Source: Deltaproteobacteria bacterium
GTDB lineage: Bacteria; Myxococcota; JACRCW01
Reading direction: 5' to 3'
Length of the DNA stretch: 64,000 bases
Assembly: GCA_016218805.1 (NCBI GenBank)
Contig: JACRCW010000039.1
Location: 20,904-84,903 of the forward strand
A program made the translations under genes and the position numbers. The notes under the pieces were generated by a model. That model was not told the origin of the DNA and did not search any database. It saw only the letters and a program-made list of their open reading frames with translations. Of this stretch, positions 16,546 through 25,204 are shown in pieces (within the stretch, counting starts at the first letter, position 1; each line of letters starts with the position of its first letter).

Positions 16546-17565
16546 ATGCCGCGCATTGGACCGTTTGCCGCCCGCAACCCCTTCATCCTGGCACCCATGG
16601 CCGGCGTGAGTGAGCTGCCGTTCCGCGTGCTGGCCCTGGAGATGGGCGCGGCGCTGGCGCCCACGGAGCTCATCAGCGCCAAGGGGCTGGAGTACCTCAA
16701 CCGCCGCACGCGGGAGTACCTGCGGCATGCGCCCGTGGAGCAACCGTTCTGGGTGCAGCTGTTTGGCGGCGAACCGCGCGGCATGGCCATTGCCGCGGAA
16801 CGCGCCGTGGCGGCGGGGGCGCACATGCTCGACGTGAACATGGGCTGCCCGGTGAAGAAGGTCACCAAGACGGGCGCAGGCAGCGCCTTGCTGGGTGACC
16901 CCGCGCGGGCCGCGCTGATCATCACGGAGATGCGCCGCGCCGTGGGTGACCGCGTCCCCGTGACGGCAAAGCTCCGCTCCGGCTGGGACAGCACGTCCAT
17001 TGGCTGTGTGGACCTGGCGCGGCAGCTGGAGGACGCTGGCGCAGCCGCGGTGGCGCTGCACGCGCGCACACGTGCGCAGGGGTACGGCGGGCGCGCGGAC
17101 TGGTCACTCATTGCACAGCTCAAGCGCGCGGTGCGCATTCCCGTCATTGGCAACGGTGACGTCATGAGCGTGGCGGATGCCCGGCGGATGCTGGAGACCA
17201 CCGGGTGTGACTTTGTCATGGTGGGGCGCGGCGCGCTGGGCAATCCGTGGATCTTCCGCGCGCTGGCGGCGGGCGTGGACGCGGGACCGCCCGCGGCGGC
17301 GGAGCGGCTCACCGTCATCCTCCGCCACCTCGGTGAGCACATCGCTTTCCACGGGGACCAGGGCCGCGCAGTGCGCTCGTTCCGGCCGCACCTGGTCTGG
17401 TACAGCAAGGGCGTGCGGGGTGGGGCGGCGTTCCGCGAACACGTCATGCAACTGGACGGCGCGGAGGCGGTGCGGGACGCGTGCGCGCGGTTCTTCCGGG
17501 ACGCCGTGGTGTCCGGGGAGCCCGAGCCCGACGACGGCGTGGACTACGCGACTGCACTGGGGTGA
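16546..17565 (+). CDS. dusB: tRNA-dihydrouridine synthase (DusB family)
   Basis: 339 residues from ATG 16546 (MPRIGPFAARNPF); the open frame extends upstream without sensible sequence. TIM-barrel flavoenzyme that reduces uridine to dihydrouridine in the tRNA D-loop using FMN. Seen motifs: LAPMAGVSELPFR (FMN loop), DVNMGCPVKKV with the catalytic Cys, HARTRAQGYGG, and the phosphate-binding GNGDV and GRGALGNPW. Length is normal. The C-terminal HTH-like helical domain is present. It stands alone, not with fis, and ends at a strong two-sided hairpin shared with the convergent peroxiredoxin gene. Confidence 0.95.
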   Translation: MPRIGPFAARNPFILAPMAGVSELPFRVLALEMGAALAPTELISAKGLEYLNRRTREYLRHAPVEQPFWVQLFGGEPRGMAIAAERAVAAGAHMLDVNMGCPVKKVTKTGAGSALLGDPARAALIITEMRRAVGDRVPVTAKLRSGWDSTSIGCVDLARQLEDAGAAAVALHARTRAQGYGGRADWSLIAQLKRAVRIPVIGNGDVMSVADARRMLETTGCDFVMVGRGALGNPWIFRALAAGVDAGPPAAAERLTVILRHLGEHIAFHGDQGRAVRSFRPHLVWYSKGVRGGAAFREHVMQLDGAEAVRDACARFFRDAVVSGEPEPDDGVDYATALG

Positions 17566-17596
17566 CCCCGGGGTCCGTGCCACGGCACCAGAAACG

Positions 17597-17636
17597 CCGC
17601 GCCCCGCCACTTCCTTGACGGAAGCCCGGGGCGCGG
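17597..17636. terminator. Bidirectional terminator hairpin between dusB and the peroxiredoxin gene
   Basis: A perfect 10-bp stem CCGCGCCCCG/CGGGGCGCGG encloses a second 5-bp stem CTTCC/GGAAG. It sits 31 bp after dusB and 30 bp after the convergent peroxiredoxin stop, exactly between them. No T-run, but position and strength favour termination in both directions. Confidence 0.65.
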
Positions 17637-17666
17637 ACGGCGTGCGCGGCCTGACGCCGCGGGCGC

Positions 17667-18257
17667 TCACTTCTGGCTGGACAGGTAGCTCGCCACGCCC
17701 GTTGCGGTCGGGTTCATGGTCTTTTCGCCCTCGTGCCATTCGGCGGGGCACACCTGGTCACCGTGCTCATCCACAAACTTCACCGCGTCCAGCGTGCGCA
17801 GCGTCTCCGTCACGGACCGGCCAATGGGCAGGTCATTGACGTGCGCGGTGCGCACCACGCCCTTCTTGTCAATGATGAACGTGCCGCGCAGCGCCACGTC
17901 CCCGCCGTCCACCAGCACGCCGTAATCCCGCGCGATGTTCTTGTTGAGGTCTGCAATGAGCGGGTAGCTGATGCCGCCGATTCCGCCCTTGTCCTTGGTG
18001 GTGTTGCGCCACGCGTAGTGCGTGTGCTTGCTGTCCACGCTGCATCCCAGCACCACGGCGCCGCGCTTCTCAAAGTCCTTCACGTGCTTGTCAAACGCGA
18101 GGATCTCCGTGGGGCACACAAAGGTGAAATCCAGGGGATAGAAGAACAGCACCACGTACTTGCCGCGGTACTGCTCCAGGCTGACGTCCTGGAACTCATT
18201 GTTGGGCATCACTGCGGTGGCCTTGAAAGCGGGGGCTTGTTTCTGGACGAGGCTCAT
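17667..18257 (-). CDS. Typical 2-Cys peroxiredoxin (AhpC/Prx1 class)
   Basis: 196 residues. The peroxidatic Cys is in DFTFVCPTEI and the resolving Cys in QVCPAEW, so it is a typical 2-Cys Prx1-type enzyme that reduces H2O2 and organic peroxides in the cytoplasm with thioredoxin or AhpF-like reductants. GCSVDSKHTHYAWRN and IGRSVTETLRTLDA are standard family segments. AAAGGAACGG precedes the ATG at 18257. The only in-frame extension upstream is unlike the family. No ahpF or oxyR is adjacent. A weak sigma70-like promoter may lie at 18301-18328. Confidence 0.96.
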   Translation of the reverse strand: MSLVQKQAPAFKATAVMPNNEFQDVSLEQYRGKYVVLFFYPLDFTFVCPTEILAFDKHVKDFEKRGAVVLGCSVDSKHTHYAWRNTTKDKGGIGGISYPLIADLNKNIARDYGVLVDGGDVALRGTFIIDKKGVVRTAHVNDLPIGRSVTETLRTLDAVKFVDEHGDQVCPAEWHEGEKTMNPTATGVASYLSSQK

Positions 18258-18300
18258 GAACCGTTCCTTTCCGGTGTGGTCTGAGGTCTTGGTAGCCGGC

Positions 18301-18328
18301 GTCTTAACGGCCGACAGGGTGCGTGCAA
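18301..18328 (-). promoter_or_regulatory. Possible sigma70-type promoter for the peroxiredoxin gene
   Basis: On the minus strand TTGCAC, a 16-bp spacer and TAAGAC, 44 bp ahead of the ATG. The -35 is good, the -10 is weak (3 of 6). Confidence 0.25.
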
Positions 18329-18387
18329 GCGGACTCCCCTCCGCGGAGGCGCGCGGGCTGCATGGGTAGGGCACACCTACCAGGGTG

Positions 18388-19428
18388 TCAATGTGGCCGT
18401 TTCTCAGCGTCTGGACGCGGAGTTTCCGCCTTGTGCGGTGCCGTGGGCGCGCTGGGGAAACCCCAGGCGCGGGCACGGACCGTGAGTGCAACGACTCCGT
18501 CCCGGCACTGCACCAGCAGCGTGGTGCCGGACCAGACGTGGTCCACGGGCAACGTCTTGCCCGGCTCAAACCCCTGCGCGTCCACCACGTCCACGCGGTC
18601 ATGGCCCACCTGCGCCCAGAGCGGCACCCACAGGCTGACGCCACGGACAAAGTTGAACACCGCGCGCGCGTCGCGGTCGAACCGCACGCGCAGGTCCTCC
18701 CCCTCCGGGCGCGGGCTGCGGAACGCGCGCGCCAACTCCTGCCGCGTGGGCTGCGCCGTGCCGCGGAACAGGTCCCACACGCCCTGCACCATCATCTCCG
18801 CGCCCTCGCGCGCCATGGCGGACACCAGCGCGGGACCGCGCAGTCCGTCGGGCATGGGCAGGCGCCGCTGCTGCAGGATGTCTCCGTCGTCTTCGCCGGG
18901 GGCCAGCAGGTGCAGCGTGAGCCCGGTCTCCGGCAGCGCGTCATGGAACGTCCAGAACAGCGGTGCCGGGCCGCGGTACGCGGGCAACAGCGACGGGTGG
19001 AGGTTCACCGCTCCCAGCCGCGGCAGCGCCAGCAGGCCGCGGCGGAACAGCTGGTTGAAGAACGCCACGCAGTACACGTCCGCGTCCAGCCGGCGCAGCA
19101 CCGCCAGCGCGCGCGACGCGGACGCGTCCCCGACGAGAAAACACGGAATGCGCAGCTCTTCGGCCAGCTCAAAGGGGTCATCCGGCACCGTGCCGTCCGC
19201 GCTGGCCGGTGGACCACGGCCGTGCCACAGGTGCCACCACGCCGCCCGCACGCGCGTCATCAGACCCGGCACGCGCGTGGCCACGTTGGTGCGCCGCAGC
19301 GCCACCCCGCCAATGGGCTTCACCACGGCCACCACCTCCGCGCCGCTGCGCAGCAGCGCCAGCAGCGGGCGCGAGGAGAACTCACTGTCCATGCCGAAAT
19401 ACACAACGCGGGGCCGGTCCCTGCCCAT
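18388..19428 (-). CDS. Formyltransferase-fold protein (Fmt/ArnA-N type)
   Basis: 346 residues from ATG 19428. The N-terminal Rossmann-like formyltransferase domain starts VVYFGMDSEFSSRPLLALL and carries the catalytic set: Asn in AFFNQLF, His in NLHPSLLPAYRG, Asp in EDDGDILQQ. The family transfers the formyl group of N10-formyl-THF to methionyl-tRNA, amino-sugars or other amines. The C-terminal 100 residues are OB-like (DVVDAQGFEPGKTL, LVQCRDGVVALTV), as in Fmt. It is not beside def, and an insertion of about 35 residues near 45-80 departs from typical Fmt, so a tRNA versus sugar substrate is open. It follows the FG-GAP lipoprotein by 10 bp, probably co-transcribed. Confidence 0.85.
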   Translation of the reverse strand: MGRDRPRVVYFGMDSEFSSRPLLALLRSGAEVVAVVKPIGGVALRRTNVATRVPGLMTRVRAAWWHLWHGRGPPASADGTVPDDPFELAEELRIPCFLVGDASASRALAVLRRLDADVYCVAFFNQLFRRGLLALPRLGAVNLHPSLLPAYRGPAPLFWTFHDALPETGLTLHLLAPGEDDGDILQQRRLPMPDGLRGPALVSAMAREGAEMMVQGVWDLFRGTAQPTRQELARAFRSPRPEGEDLRVRFDRDARAVFNFVRGVSLWVPLWAQVGHDRVDVVDAQGFEPGKTLPVDHVWSGTTLLVQCRDGVVALTVRARAWGFPSAPTAPHKAETPRPDAEKRPH

Positions 19429-19438
19429 GGCGGCGCCC

Positions 19439-22400
19439 TCACCGCTCCGGCTGCGCCAGCAGCAGACGGTCCTGGCCGTGGTTGACCATGAACAGGTCCA
19501 GGTCCCCGTCGTCGTCAAAGTCGCCCGGCACCAGGTCTGAGGTGCCCAGGGACTCCTGCGGCAGCGCGCCGGGTGCCGGCACAAAGGTGCCGTCCCCGCG
19601 GTTCACAAAGATGCGGCTGACGTCATCCAGGTTGCACGCCAGGATCTCCAGGTCACCGTCCCCGTCCAGGTCCGCCACAATCGTGCTGATGGTGGGCTCG
19701 TCCAGCGTGGGGACACCCAGGCGTGTGTCATCCCGTACAAAGTCCGCGCCCGGCACGCCCATGAGGATCACCGTGCTGCTGGTGTTGCCTGGCCGCCCGA
19801 CGATGCCGACGTTGCTGGGCACGTAGCTGGGCATCACCAGGTCCGCGCGCCCGTCCCCGTCCAGGTCCCCCAGCGCAATGCCGTATACGTCACCCACCAC
19901 GTCCTGCAGGTCCGGCACATCCGTCTCCTGGAACCCGCCCGGCAGGTTGAGCAGCACGCGGTGCCGCGGATACCCCACGCCGTCCGGGCCCTGGTAGTTC
20001 TTGTTGTCCACGACAATGACGATGTCATTGCGGCCGTTGCCGTCCAGGTCCGCCACCTCCAGCTTGTGGTCATGCACCTGCGCGCGGTCATGCGGGATGC
20101 GGCCGCTGGCATCCTGGAAGGCGCCGCCGCCGGTGTTGAAGAACAGGTTGTCCCGCCCCACCACGCTCTCATCGCACGTGGTGTCAAAGTTGGAGCAGCC
20201 AATGTTGAGGATCAGCACGTCAGCCACGCCATCCGCGCTGAAGTCCGCCACCGTGGCTTCAAACGCGCCGTCCCCCTGCGAGGGCATGCCCATCTCCGAG
20301 AAGTTGGCGGCGCCGTCGTTGCGGAACAGGTGGGTCTGCTCGCTGGCAGCCAGCAGCAGCTCCGGGCGTCCGTCACCGTCCAGGTCACCCAGGCTCACCT
20401 GGTTGGCCGTGAGCACGGGCGAGAACACGCGCCGCTCAAACACCGGCCCCCCGCCCTGCGCCAGCCGGCTCAGGTACACCACGCTGCGCTCAGGCCCGTC
20501 CACATCGCCGTTGGCCACCGCCACGTCCAGGTCACCGTCCCCGTCCAGGTCCGCCACCTCCGCGTCGTTGCCGGTATCAAACTCCGCGGGCACCGCGCCC
20601 TGCCGCGGGACCAACGTGCGGTACTGGAACGCTCCCTCCTCGCTCTCACCGGTCCCATCCGGATTCAGGAACCGCACGGCCACACTGCCCAGCGCGTGCG
20701 CGGGGGACTGGGCAATGAGTTCGCGGTCACTGACGCGGGTGACCTGGCCGGCCTCCACCGTGCCAAAGAACAGCCGCACCCCGGGGCGCATGCCCGCGCT
20801 GCGCACCCGGACGCGCGTGAAGCCCACGTCAAACCCGCCCGGTGGCTGCACCGCCAGGCCCACGTAGGTGTACCCGCGCTCCAGCGTGTCCTCCTGCGCA
20901 TCCGGGTTCACCACGCGCACATCGGCGGGACCGCGCTCGCCGGGCGGTGTGCGGCAGGTGATCTGCGTGCCGTCCGCGCTGACCACCGCGCCGTCACACG
21001 GCGCCCCGTCAATGGTCACCACCGCGCCCGGCTGGAAGTAGCGGCCGTGCACCACCACCACGTCCCCACCAAAGGTGGGCCCGTCCGGCGGCACCACGGA
21101 GGTCACCTCCGGCGGCGGGATGTAGACGTACAGCGCCGCGCCCACACCCAGGCTCAGCGGGTGGTTGCGCACGCCCACGTCCGCGGGCCCCGGCTCCCCC
21201 GGTGGCGTCTTGGCGTTGAGCTCCGTGGCGCTGACCACCAACACGTCGGTGGCCGCGGCCCCGTCGAATTCCACCGTGATGGCCTCGCCGCGGATGGACC
21301 GGAAGAAGCGCCCGGTGATGACCACGTCCGTGCCACCGCGCGTGGGGCCGCGGCCCGGCACCACGTGCAGCGGCTCGGGCGGCCACAGGTAGGTGTACGC
21401 GTTGTCCAGACCCGCGCTCCGGCCGTCCGGCGGCGGGTTCTGCACCTCCACGCGCACACGCCGCTCCCCGCCCGGCGGCGCGGGAAGCACGGGCTCCGCG
21501 GCCCCCGGCACGCGCACGCGCACGCGGTCCCGGCTGCCCGCCTCCAGGACCTCGGCGGGAATCCCGTCAAACCGCACCTGCATTCCCGGCAGGAAACCCG
21601 CCCCCAGCACTTCCGCCTCCGCGCCCGGCGCCAACGGCCCGTCCGGCGGGTCCACGCCCAGCACCACGGGCGGCCCGTTGTAGTAGTAGCCCCCCTCCAG
21701 CGTGCCTTCCTGCCCGTCGGGATTCACCACGGTCACGTCCGCCGCGCCCGGCGCGCCCGCCGGCACCGTGCACGTGAGTTCTTCAGCGGACAGCACCACC
21801 ACGTCCGTGCAGGGCAACCCGCCCACGGTCACCTGCGCTCCCGGCTCAAACCAATGTCCGGTGACCACCACCACCTGTCCGCCAAAGTCCGGGCCTTCGG
21901 GCGGCTCCACCGCATCCACCACGGGCGGCGGCACGTAGCGGTAGCCCTGGGGCAGCACGCCCTCCCCGCCCAGCGGGTGCAGCGCCGCCACATCAGCAAA
22001 GCCGGCGTTGCCCGGCGGCGTGCGGCATTGGATGAGGAAGGACGACACCACCGTGACAAAGCGCGCGTGCCGGCCCTGGAACGTCACGCGCGTGCCGTCC
22101 ACAAAGTCCTGGCCCTCCACCAGGACGGGCGTGTCCCCGGCGGTGGGACCGTGGTCGGGCACCACGCGGAGCACGCGTGGCGCGCGGTAGTAGATGAACC
22201 CGTCCCGCAGCGTTCCCTGGCCCAGGTCCGGGTTGGTGGCGGTGATGTCCGCCGGGCCCTCTTCGCCCGCGGGCAGCGTGCAGTAGGCCAGGTCCGGGCG
22301 GACCACCTCCACAAAACCGCAGGACAGTCCGTCCACCGTGAGGTCCATCCCCGCGCGGAAGTCCACGCCGGTGACGGTGACCCGCACGCCGCCACTGGTG

Positions 22401-22849
22401 GGCCCGTACGGAGGCAGCACGGACGTCACCTGCGGTGCGCTGGGCAGCCGCCCCACGCTGAAGGCGAACGACTCGTCCGGCCAGGCCGGGGGCTCAATGC
22501 AGCATGCGCCCAGGCGATTGCACGCGCGCACCGCGTAACGGACGGTGGTGCCCCAGGGGAACGCGCCCACGCGGCCGGCAAAGCGCACGCCATCGGGGTC
22601 CGCACCGTCCGCCACGCGGTCCATGGGCCGCCGGGTGACCGCCGCAGGGTCCACGGGCGCCCCGCCCGCGGGCATCCCGGCAAACAGCAGCTCGGCGCCG
22701 GTCACGCCCGTGGGGTCGCGCACCAGGGCAAGGACCTCGTGGCCCCCGCCGGTGGCGTCCGTGTCAGACACCAGGCGAACTTCAATCACCGCGGGGCCCA
22801 GGCAGGCCGCCAGCGTGAGGCACGGCAGCGCAATGAGGGCGCGGCGCAT
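19439..22849 (-). CDS. Lipoprotein with seven IPT/TIG modules and a seven-bladed FG-GAP propeller
   Basis: 1136 residues. Lipobox TLAACLG (Cys16). After a 125-residue N-terminal region come six clear IPT/TIG repeats, each beginning like VTSVLPPYGPTSGG and ending FIYY, YRYV, YYYN, YTYL, LYVY or YTYV, then a degenerate seventh ending FQYR. From about 735 follow seven FG-GAP/VCBS calcium loops: DLDGDGDLDV, DLDGDGRPEL, DFSADGVADV, DLDGNGRNDI, DLDGDGRADL, DLDGDGDLEI, DFDDDGDLDL, enough for one closed seven-bladed integrin-like propeller. Expected role: surface adhesion or ligand binding, Ca-stabilised. The gene starts 10 bp after a small unknown gene and is followed 10 bp later by the formyltransferase gene. 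Confidence 0.88.
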   Translation of the reverse strand: MRRALIALPCLTLAACLGPAVIEVRLVSDTDATGGGHEVLALVRDPTGVTGAELLFAGMPAGGAPVDPAAVTRRPMDRVADGADPDGVRFAGRVGAFPWGTTVRYAVRACNRLGACCIEPPAWPDESFAFSVGRLPSAPQVTSVLPPYGPTSGGVRVTVTGVDFRAGMDLTVDGLSCGFVEVVRPDLAYCTLPAGEEGPADITATNPDLGQGTLRDGFIYYRAPRVLRVVPDHGPTAGDTPVLVEGQDFVDGTRVTFQGRHARFVTVVSSFLIQCRTPPGNAGFADVAALHPLGGEGVLPQGYRYVPPPVVDAVEPPEGPDFGGQVVVVTGHWFEPGAQVTVGGLPCTDVVVLSAEELTCTVPAGAPGAADVTVVNPDGQEGTLEGGYYYNGPPVVLGVDPPDGPLAPGAEAEVLGAGFLPGMQVRFDGIPAEVLEAGSRDRVRVRVPGAAEPVLPAPPGGERRVRVEVQNPPPDGRSAGLDNAYTYLWPPEPLHVVPGRGPTRGGTDVVITGRFFRSIRGEAITVEFDGAAATDVLVVSATELNAKTPPGEPGPADVGVRNHPLSLGVGAALYVYIPPPEVTSVVPPDGPTFGGDVVVVHGRYFQPGAVVTIDGAPCDGAVVSADGTQITCRTPPGERGPADVRVVNPDAQEDTLERGYTYVGLAVQPPGGFDVGFTRVRVRSAGMRPGVRLFFGTVEAGQVTRVSDRELIAQSPAHALGSVAVRFLNPDGTGESEEGAFQYRTLVPRQGAVPAEFDTGNDAEVADLDGDGDLDVAVANGDVDGPERSVVYLSRLAQGGGPVFERRVFSPVLTANQVSLGDLDGDGRPELLLAASEQTHLFRNDGAANFSEMGMPSQGDGAFEATVADFSADGVADVLILNIGCSNFDTTCDESVVGRDNLFFNTGGGAFQDASGRIPHDRAQVHDHKLEVADLDGNGRNDIVIVVDNKNYQGPDGVGYPRHRVLLNLPGGFQETDVPDLQDVVGDVYGIALGDLDGDGRADLVMPSYVPSNVGIVGRPGNTSSTVILMGVPGADFVRDDTRLGVPTLDEPTISTIVADLDGDGDLEILACNLDDVSRIFVNRGDGTFVPAPGALPQESLGTSDLVPGDFDDDGDLDLFMVNHGQDRLLLAQPER

Positions 22850-22858
22850 GGTGCCCGG

Positions 22859-23311
22859 TCAGACCTTGAAGGCCACGCGCGCCCCGCGCCCCAGCTTGGA
22901 CCCCACCGCGGCGCTGCTGGCCCCCATGGTGGGCCGGCCGCCTTTGGGGGGCGCGGCGTCCTTGGCCGCGGCGGGCTGCGCCGCCTTCTCCGCGGCCGGC
23001 GCCGGCTCACCACCCTCCTTCGCCTCACCCTCGCCGGCGGCGTCCCCCTCGGGCTTCTTGGCCGCCTTCTCCGGGTCCTTGTCCCGCGCCACCCGTGACT
23101 GCTTGCCAGGGGGCGGGTTCATCCACTCGGTGTCCTTGGGCGTGCCCTTGGGTGCCTCCGTGATGACCTCGCCAAACTTCCGCTTGGGCAACGCGTGGTC
23201 CCGCTCCATGCGGGCCTGGCGCTGCTCAATGTCCCGCAGGCGTTCGGGGTCTGTGGCCATGCCCGTCCCGACGATGCTGCGCGGCTCCACCCTGCGGTGC
23301 GTTTCGGCCAT
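22859..23311 (-). CDS. Small hypothetical protein, mostly disordered
   Basis: 150 residues, no signal peptide. The first 60 residues are charged and helical (ERLRDIEQRQARMERDH); the rest is Lys/Pro/Ala/Glu-rich linker text ending in a short SKLGRGARVAFKV tail. GGAGAGGG precedes the ATG at 23311. It leads the minus-strand group with the FG-GAP lipoprotein (10-bp gap) and diverges from a TPR gene. Family not recognised; coding status rests on codon bias, spacing and ribosome site. Confidence 0.55.
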   Translation of the reverse strand: MAETHRRVEPRSIVGTGMATDPERLRDIEQRQARMERDHALPKRKFGEVITEAPKGTPKDTEWMNPPPGKQSRVARDKDPEKAAKKPEGDAAGEGEAKEGGEPAPAAEKAAQPAAAKDAAPPKGGRPTMGASSAAVGSKLGRGARVAFKV

Positions 23312-23403
23312 GGCGTCACCCTCTCCCCGAGGTTATCTGTTGGCTTGGGACGGTAGCGCCGCCCGCCCGCGGCGTCCAAGACCGCCCCGGAAGAGAGCCC
23401 CGC

Positions 23404-23730
23404 ATGCCACCCCCCCGGGACCGACTGGCCGACCTGGTTGCCATGTCCGAGAAGACTCCCCACAAGCCCCTGGTCTGGTACGGCCTGGCCATGGAGTACC
23501 GGGCGCGCGGACAGCGGGAGGACGCGGCGCGCGCGTTTGAGCGGTGCGTGGAAGCAGACCCCACCTACGTGCCCGCGTACTTCATGTGGGGGATGACGCT
23601 GGAGGATGCCGGCCAGCGCGACCGCGCGGTGGCCATGCTCCGCCGCGGCATCACTGTGGCCGGCACCAAGGGCGACACACACGCCGCCGGCGAAATGCAG
23701 GGCACGCTGGAGACGTGGGGGGTGGAATAG
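23404..23730 (+). CDS. Small TPR-repeat protein
   Basis: 108 residues with two tetratricopeptide repeats: VWYGLAMEYRARGQREDAARAFERCVEADP and, next, AYFMWGMTLEDAGQRDRAVAMLRRGI give the W-LG-Y-A-F-A-P pattern. No signal peptide, so likely a cytoplasmic protein-protein adaptor. It stands 152 bp ahead of the ECF sigma operon on the same strand, but the gap carries that operon's promoter, so it is probably separate. Confidence 0.8.
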   Translation: MPPPRDRLADLVAMSEKTPHKPLVWYGLAMEYRARGQREDAARAFERCVEADPTYVPAYFMWGMTLEDAGQRDRAVAMLRRGITVAGTKGDTHAAGEMQGTLETWGVE

Positions 23731-23750
23731 CAGCCCTGAAAGATCCGTGG

Positions 23751-23776
23751 TCCGAATCGCACCTCCGGGCCGTATA
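23751..23776 (+). promoter_or_regulatory. Candidate ECF-type promoter of the sigma/anti-sigma operon
   Basis: TCCG, 16 bp, then CGTATA (23771-23776). The block CCGTATACCT (23770-23779) recurs exactly once more, at 29005-29014 before the prepilin genes, with a TC-starting element at the same 16-bp spacing. CGTA-like -10 boxes are usual for ECF sigma factors. It lies 107 bp before the first gene of the operon. Confidence 0.45.
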
Positions 23777-23882
23777 CCTTGTCGGGCGAATAATTTGTCC
23801 ACGCACACCGCGCCGCTCCCGCCCAGCGACCTGGAGCCACCCTGGCGCGCTACGAGGGGTAGTTGACCTTCTTGGAGTCACC

Positions 23883-24506
23883 ATGGCCGCCCCACTCCGA
23901 TTGTTTGTCCGATGGATTATGCTCCTGCCTTTGTTTCTGGCGGCGGCCGGCTGCGACCGCGGGCCAACCACGGCCCAGGTGGAGGTGGCTCGGCGCGACG
24001 CGATACGGCGTCTGGACGAGGACCGTGCGCAACTGGTGCGCGTCCGTGCACGTTGGACCGCGGCCGACAACCTGGAGCGCGAGTTGACGCAGGGCTTGGC
24101 GCTGCACGGCGGGGAGCAGCCGCAGGACGCGGACGCGGTGCGAGCGGCCTTGGGCTCGGCGGCCACGGACCAGAACGCCGCAGAGCGCGTGCTGGCAGGC
24201 GCAACGCAGAACGTTCAGGCTATGGGGAACCGACTCACGCGGGCACGGTTCAACGCGTTGGGTGCGGAGCTGGTGCAAGTGCACAAAGATCTTGAGACCC
24301 GGGTGAAGGCGCTGGACGCGGCGTTGGATTCAATCAACGCCACCCTGGGCCGCCATGCCGAGTCCCTACGCGCCGCCAGCCAGGTGTCCGAGGACGCGGC
24401 CCGGCAGGCCGGGCAACTGGCGGAGGCGGACTTCAAGAAGGACTGGAATTGCGGGGAGGACCACGACCATAAGAAGGGTCACGCTCCCGAGGCGACACGA
24501 CAGTGA
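23883..24506 (+). CDS. Helical lipoprotein at the head of the sigma/pseudopilin operon
   Basis: 207 residues from ATG 23883 (ribosome site GGAG nine bases earlier). Signal FVRWIMLLPLFLAAAGC gives a clean lipobox, Cys24. The mature part is almost wholly alpha-helical and Ala/Arg/Glu-rich with heptad spacing (residues 35-190), ending in a His/Cys-rich tail (NCGEDHDHKKGH) that could bind metal. Family not recognised. Its stop overlaps the sigma-factor start (GTGA), so it is coupled to it; a role as envelope sensor or signal input for the sigma/anti-sigma pair is an inference from that position. Confidence 0.75.
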   Translation: MAAPLRLFVRWIMLLPLFLAAAGCDRGPTTAQVEVARRDAIRRLDEDRAQLVRVRARWTAADNLERELTQGLALHGGEQPQDADAVRAALGSAATDQNAAERVLAGATQNVQAMGNRLTRARFNALGAELVQVHKDLETRVKALDAALDSINATLGRHAESLRAASQVSEDAARQAGQLAEADFKKDWNCGEDHDHKKGHAPEATRQ

Positions 24507-25204
24507 GCGTCCCGCAGATGGCCCTGGCAATGACCGCGCCCAAGCGTGATCCCCTGCACGCCGGAGACGGCAGCCCCATACATCGTGACAGGAGCACAAC
24601 GCCGCCGCCGAGGGCGCCCGCAGACCTGCTGGCGCGCTTCCGTGACGGGGACCCAGATGCGTTTGCGCAGATCGTCCGGCTTCATGGGGGAATTGTGCGC
24701 AGCGTTGCCCACCGGCGTTTCCTCAACCCGGTGGACCGCGAGGAGGCCGTCCAGGAGATATGGCTGCAGGCCTTCCGTCACCGCGCGGCGGTGGACCCCT
24801 CGCGCGCCGCTTCATTTGGCGGCTGGCTCTACACGCTGGCAGACCGGCGCTGCCTGGACCTGCGCGAGTACCAACAGGTCCGGGCGCGCGGGAGCGGGGG
24901 CCAGCCCACGGATGACGCGGTTGACATGGCGACCCCCGACGCGGAGGAGCAGGCATCCCGTCGTGAGCTGCTGTCGGCGGTGCAGGTGTTCAAGGCGCGT
25001 TTGCAGCCGGCATGGCGGGAGTTCTTTGATCTCTACTTCGTCCAGGGGCTTGAGTACGCTGACATCATGCCCCGCTTGAACATCGGGCCACTGCGCTGCA
25101 GGTACATGCGGCGCGTGCTGGTGGCCCGTGCGCGCCGCAACCGGGGGCTGTTGGAAGCCCTGGACCGGCACCTGGAGCAGCGTGACCATGCGCCACGTCC
25201 GTGA
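24503..25204 (+). CDS. ECF-like sigma-70 family RNA polymerase sigma factor
   Basis: 233 residues from the GTG overlapping the previous stop; ATGs at residues 6 and 10 are alternatives. After a 40-residue polar lead, region 2 is at about 45-115 (LLARFRDGDPDAFAQIV, REEAVQEIWLQAFRH, FGGWLYTLADRRCLDLRE) and region 4 at about 170-215 (LQPAWREFFDLYFVQGLEYADI), with no region 3, as in ECF sigma factors. It redirects RNA polymerase to a stress or envelope regulon. Its partner anti-sigma gene overlaps by 17 bp. Probable targets are the boxes at 23751-23776 and 28986-29011. Confidence 0.85.
   Translation: MSVPQMALAMTAPKRDPLHAGDGSPIHRDRSTTPPPRAPADLLARFRDGDPDAFAQIVRLHGGIVRSVAHRRFLNPVDREEAVQEIWLQAFRHRAAVDPSRAASFGGWLYTLADRRCLDLREYQQVRARGSGGQPTDDAVDMATPDAEEQASRRELLSAVQVFKARLQPAWREFFDLYFVQGLEYADIMPRLNIGPLRCRYMRRVLVARARRNRGLLEALDRHLEQRDHAPRP

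Noticed and set aside
19961..23098. Plus-strand open frame of 1045 codons across the FG-GAP lipoprotein gene
   Set aside because: His/Arg/Val-rich shadow text without domains; the minus strand has clear IPT and FG-GAP repeats.
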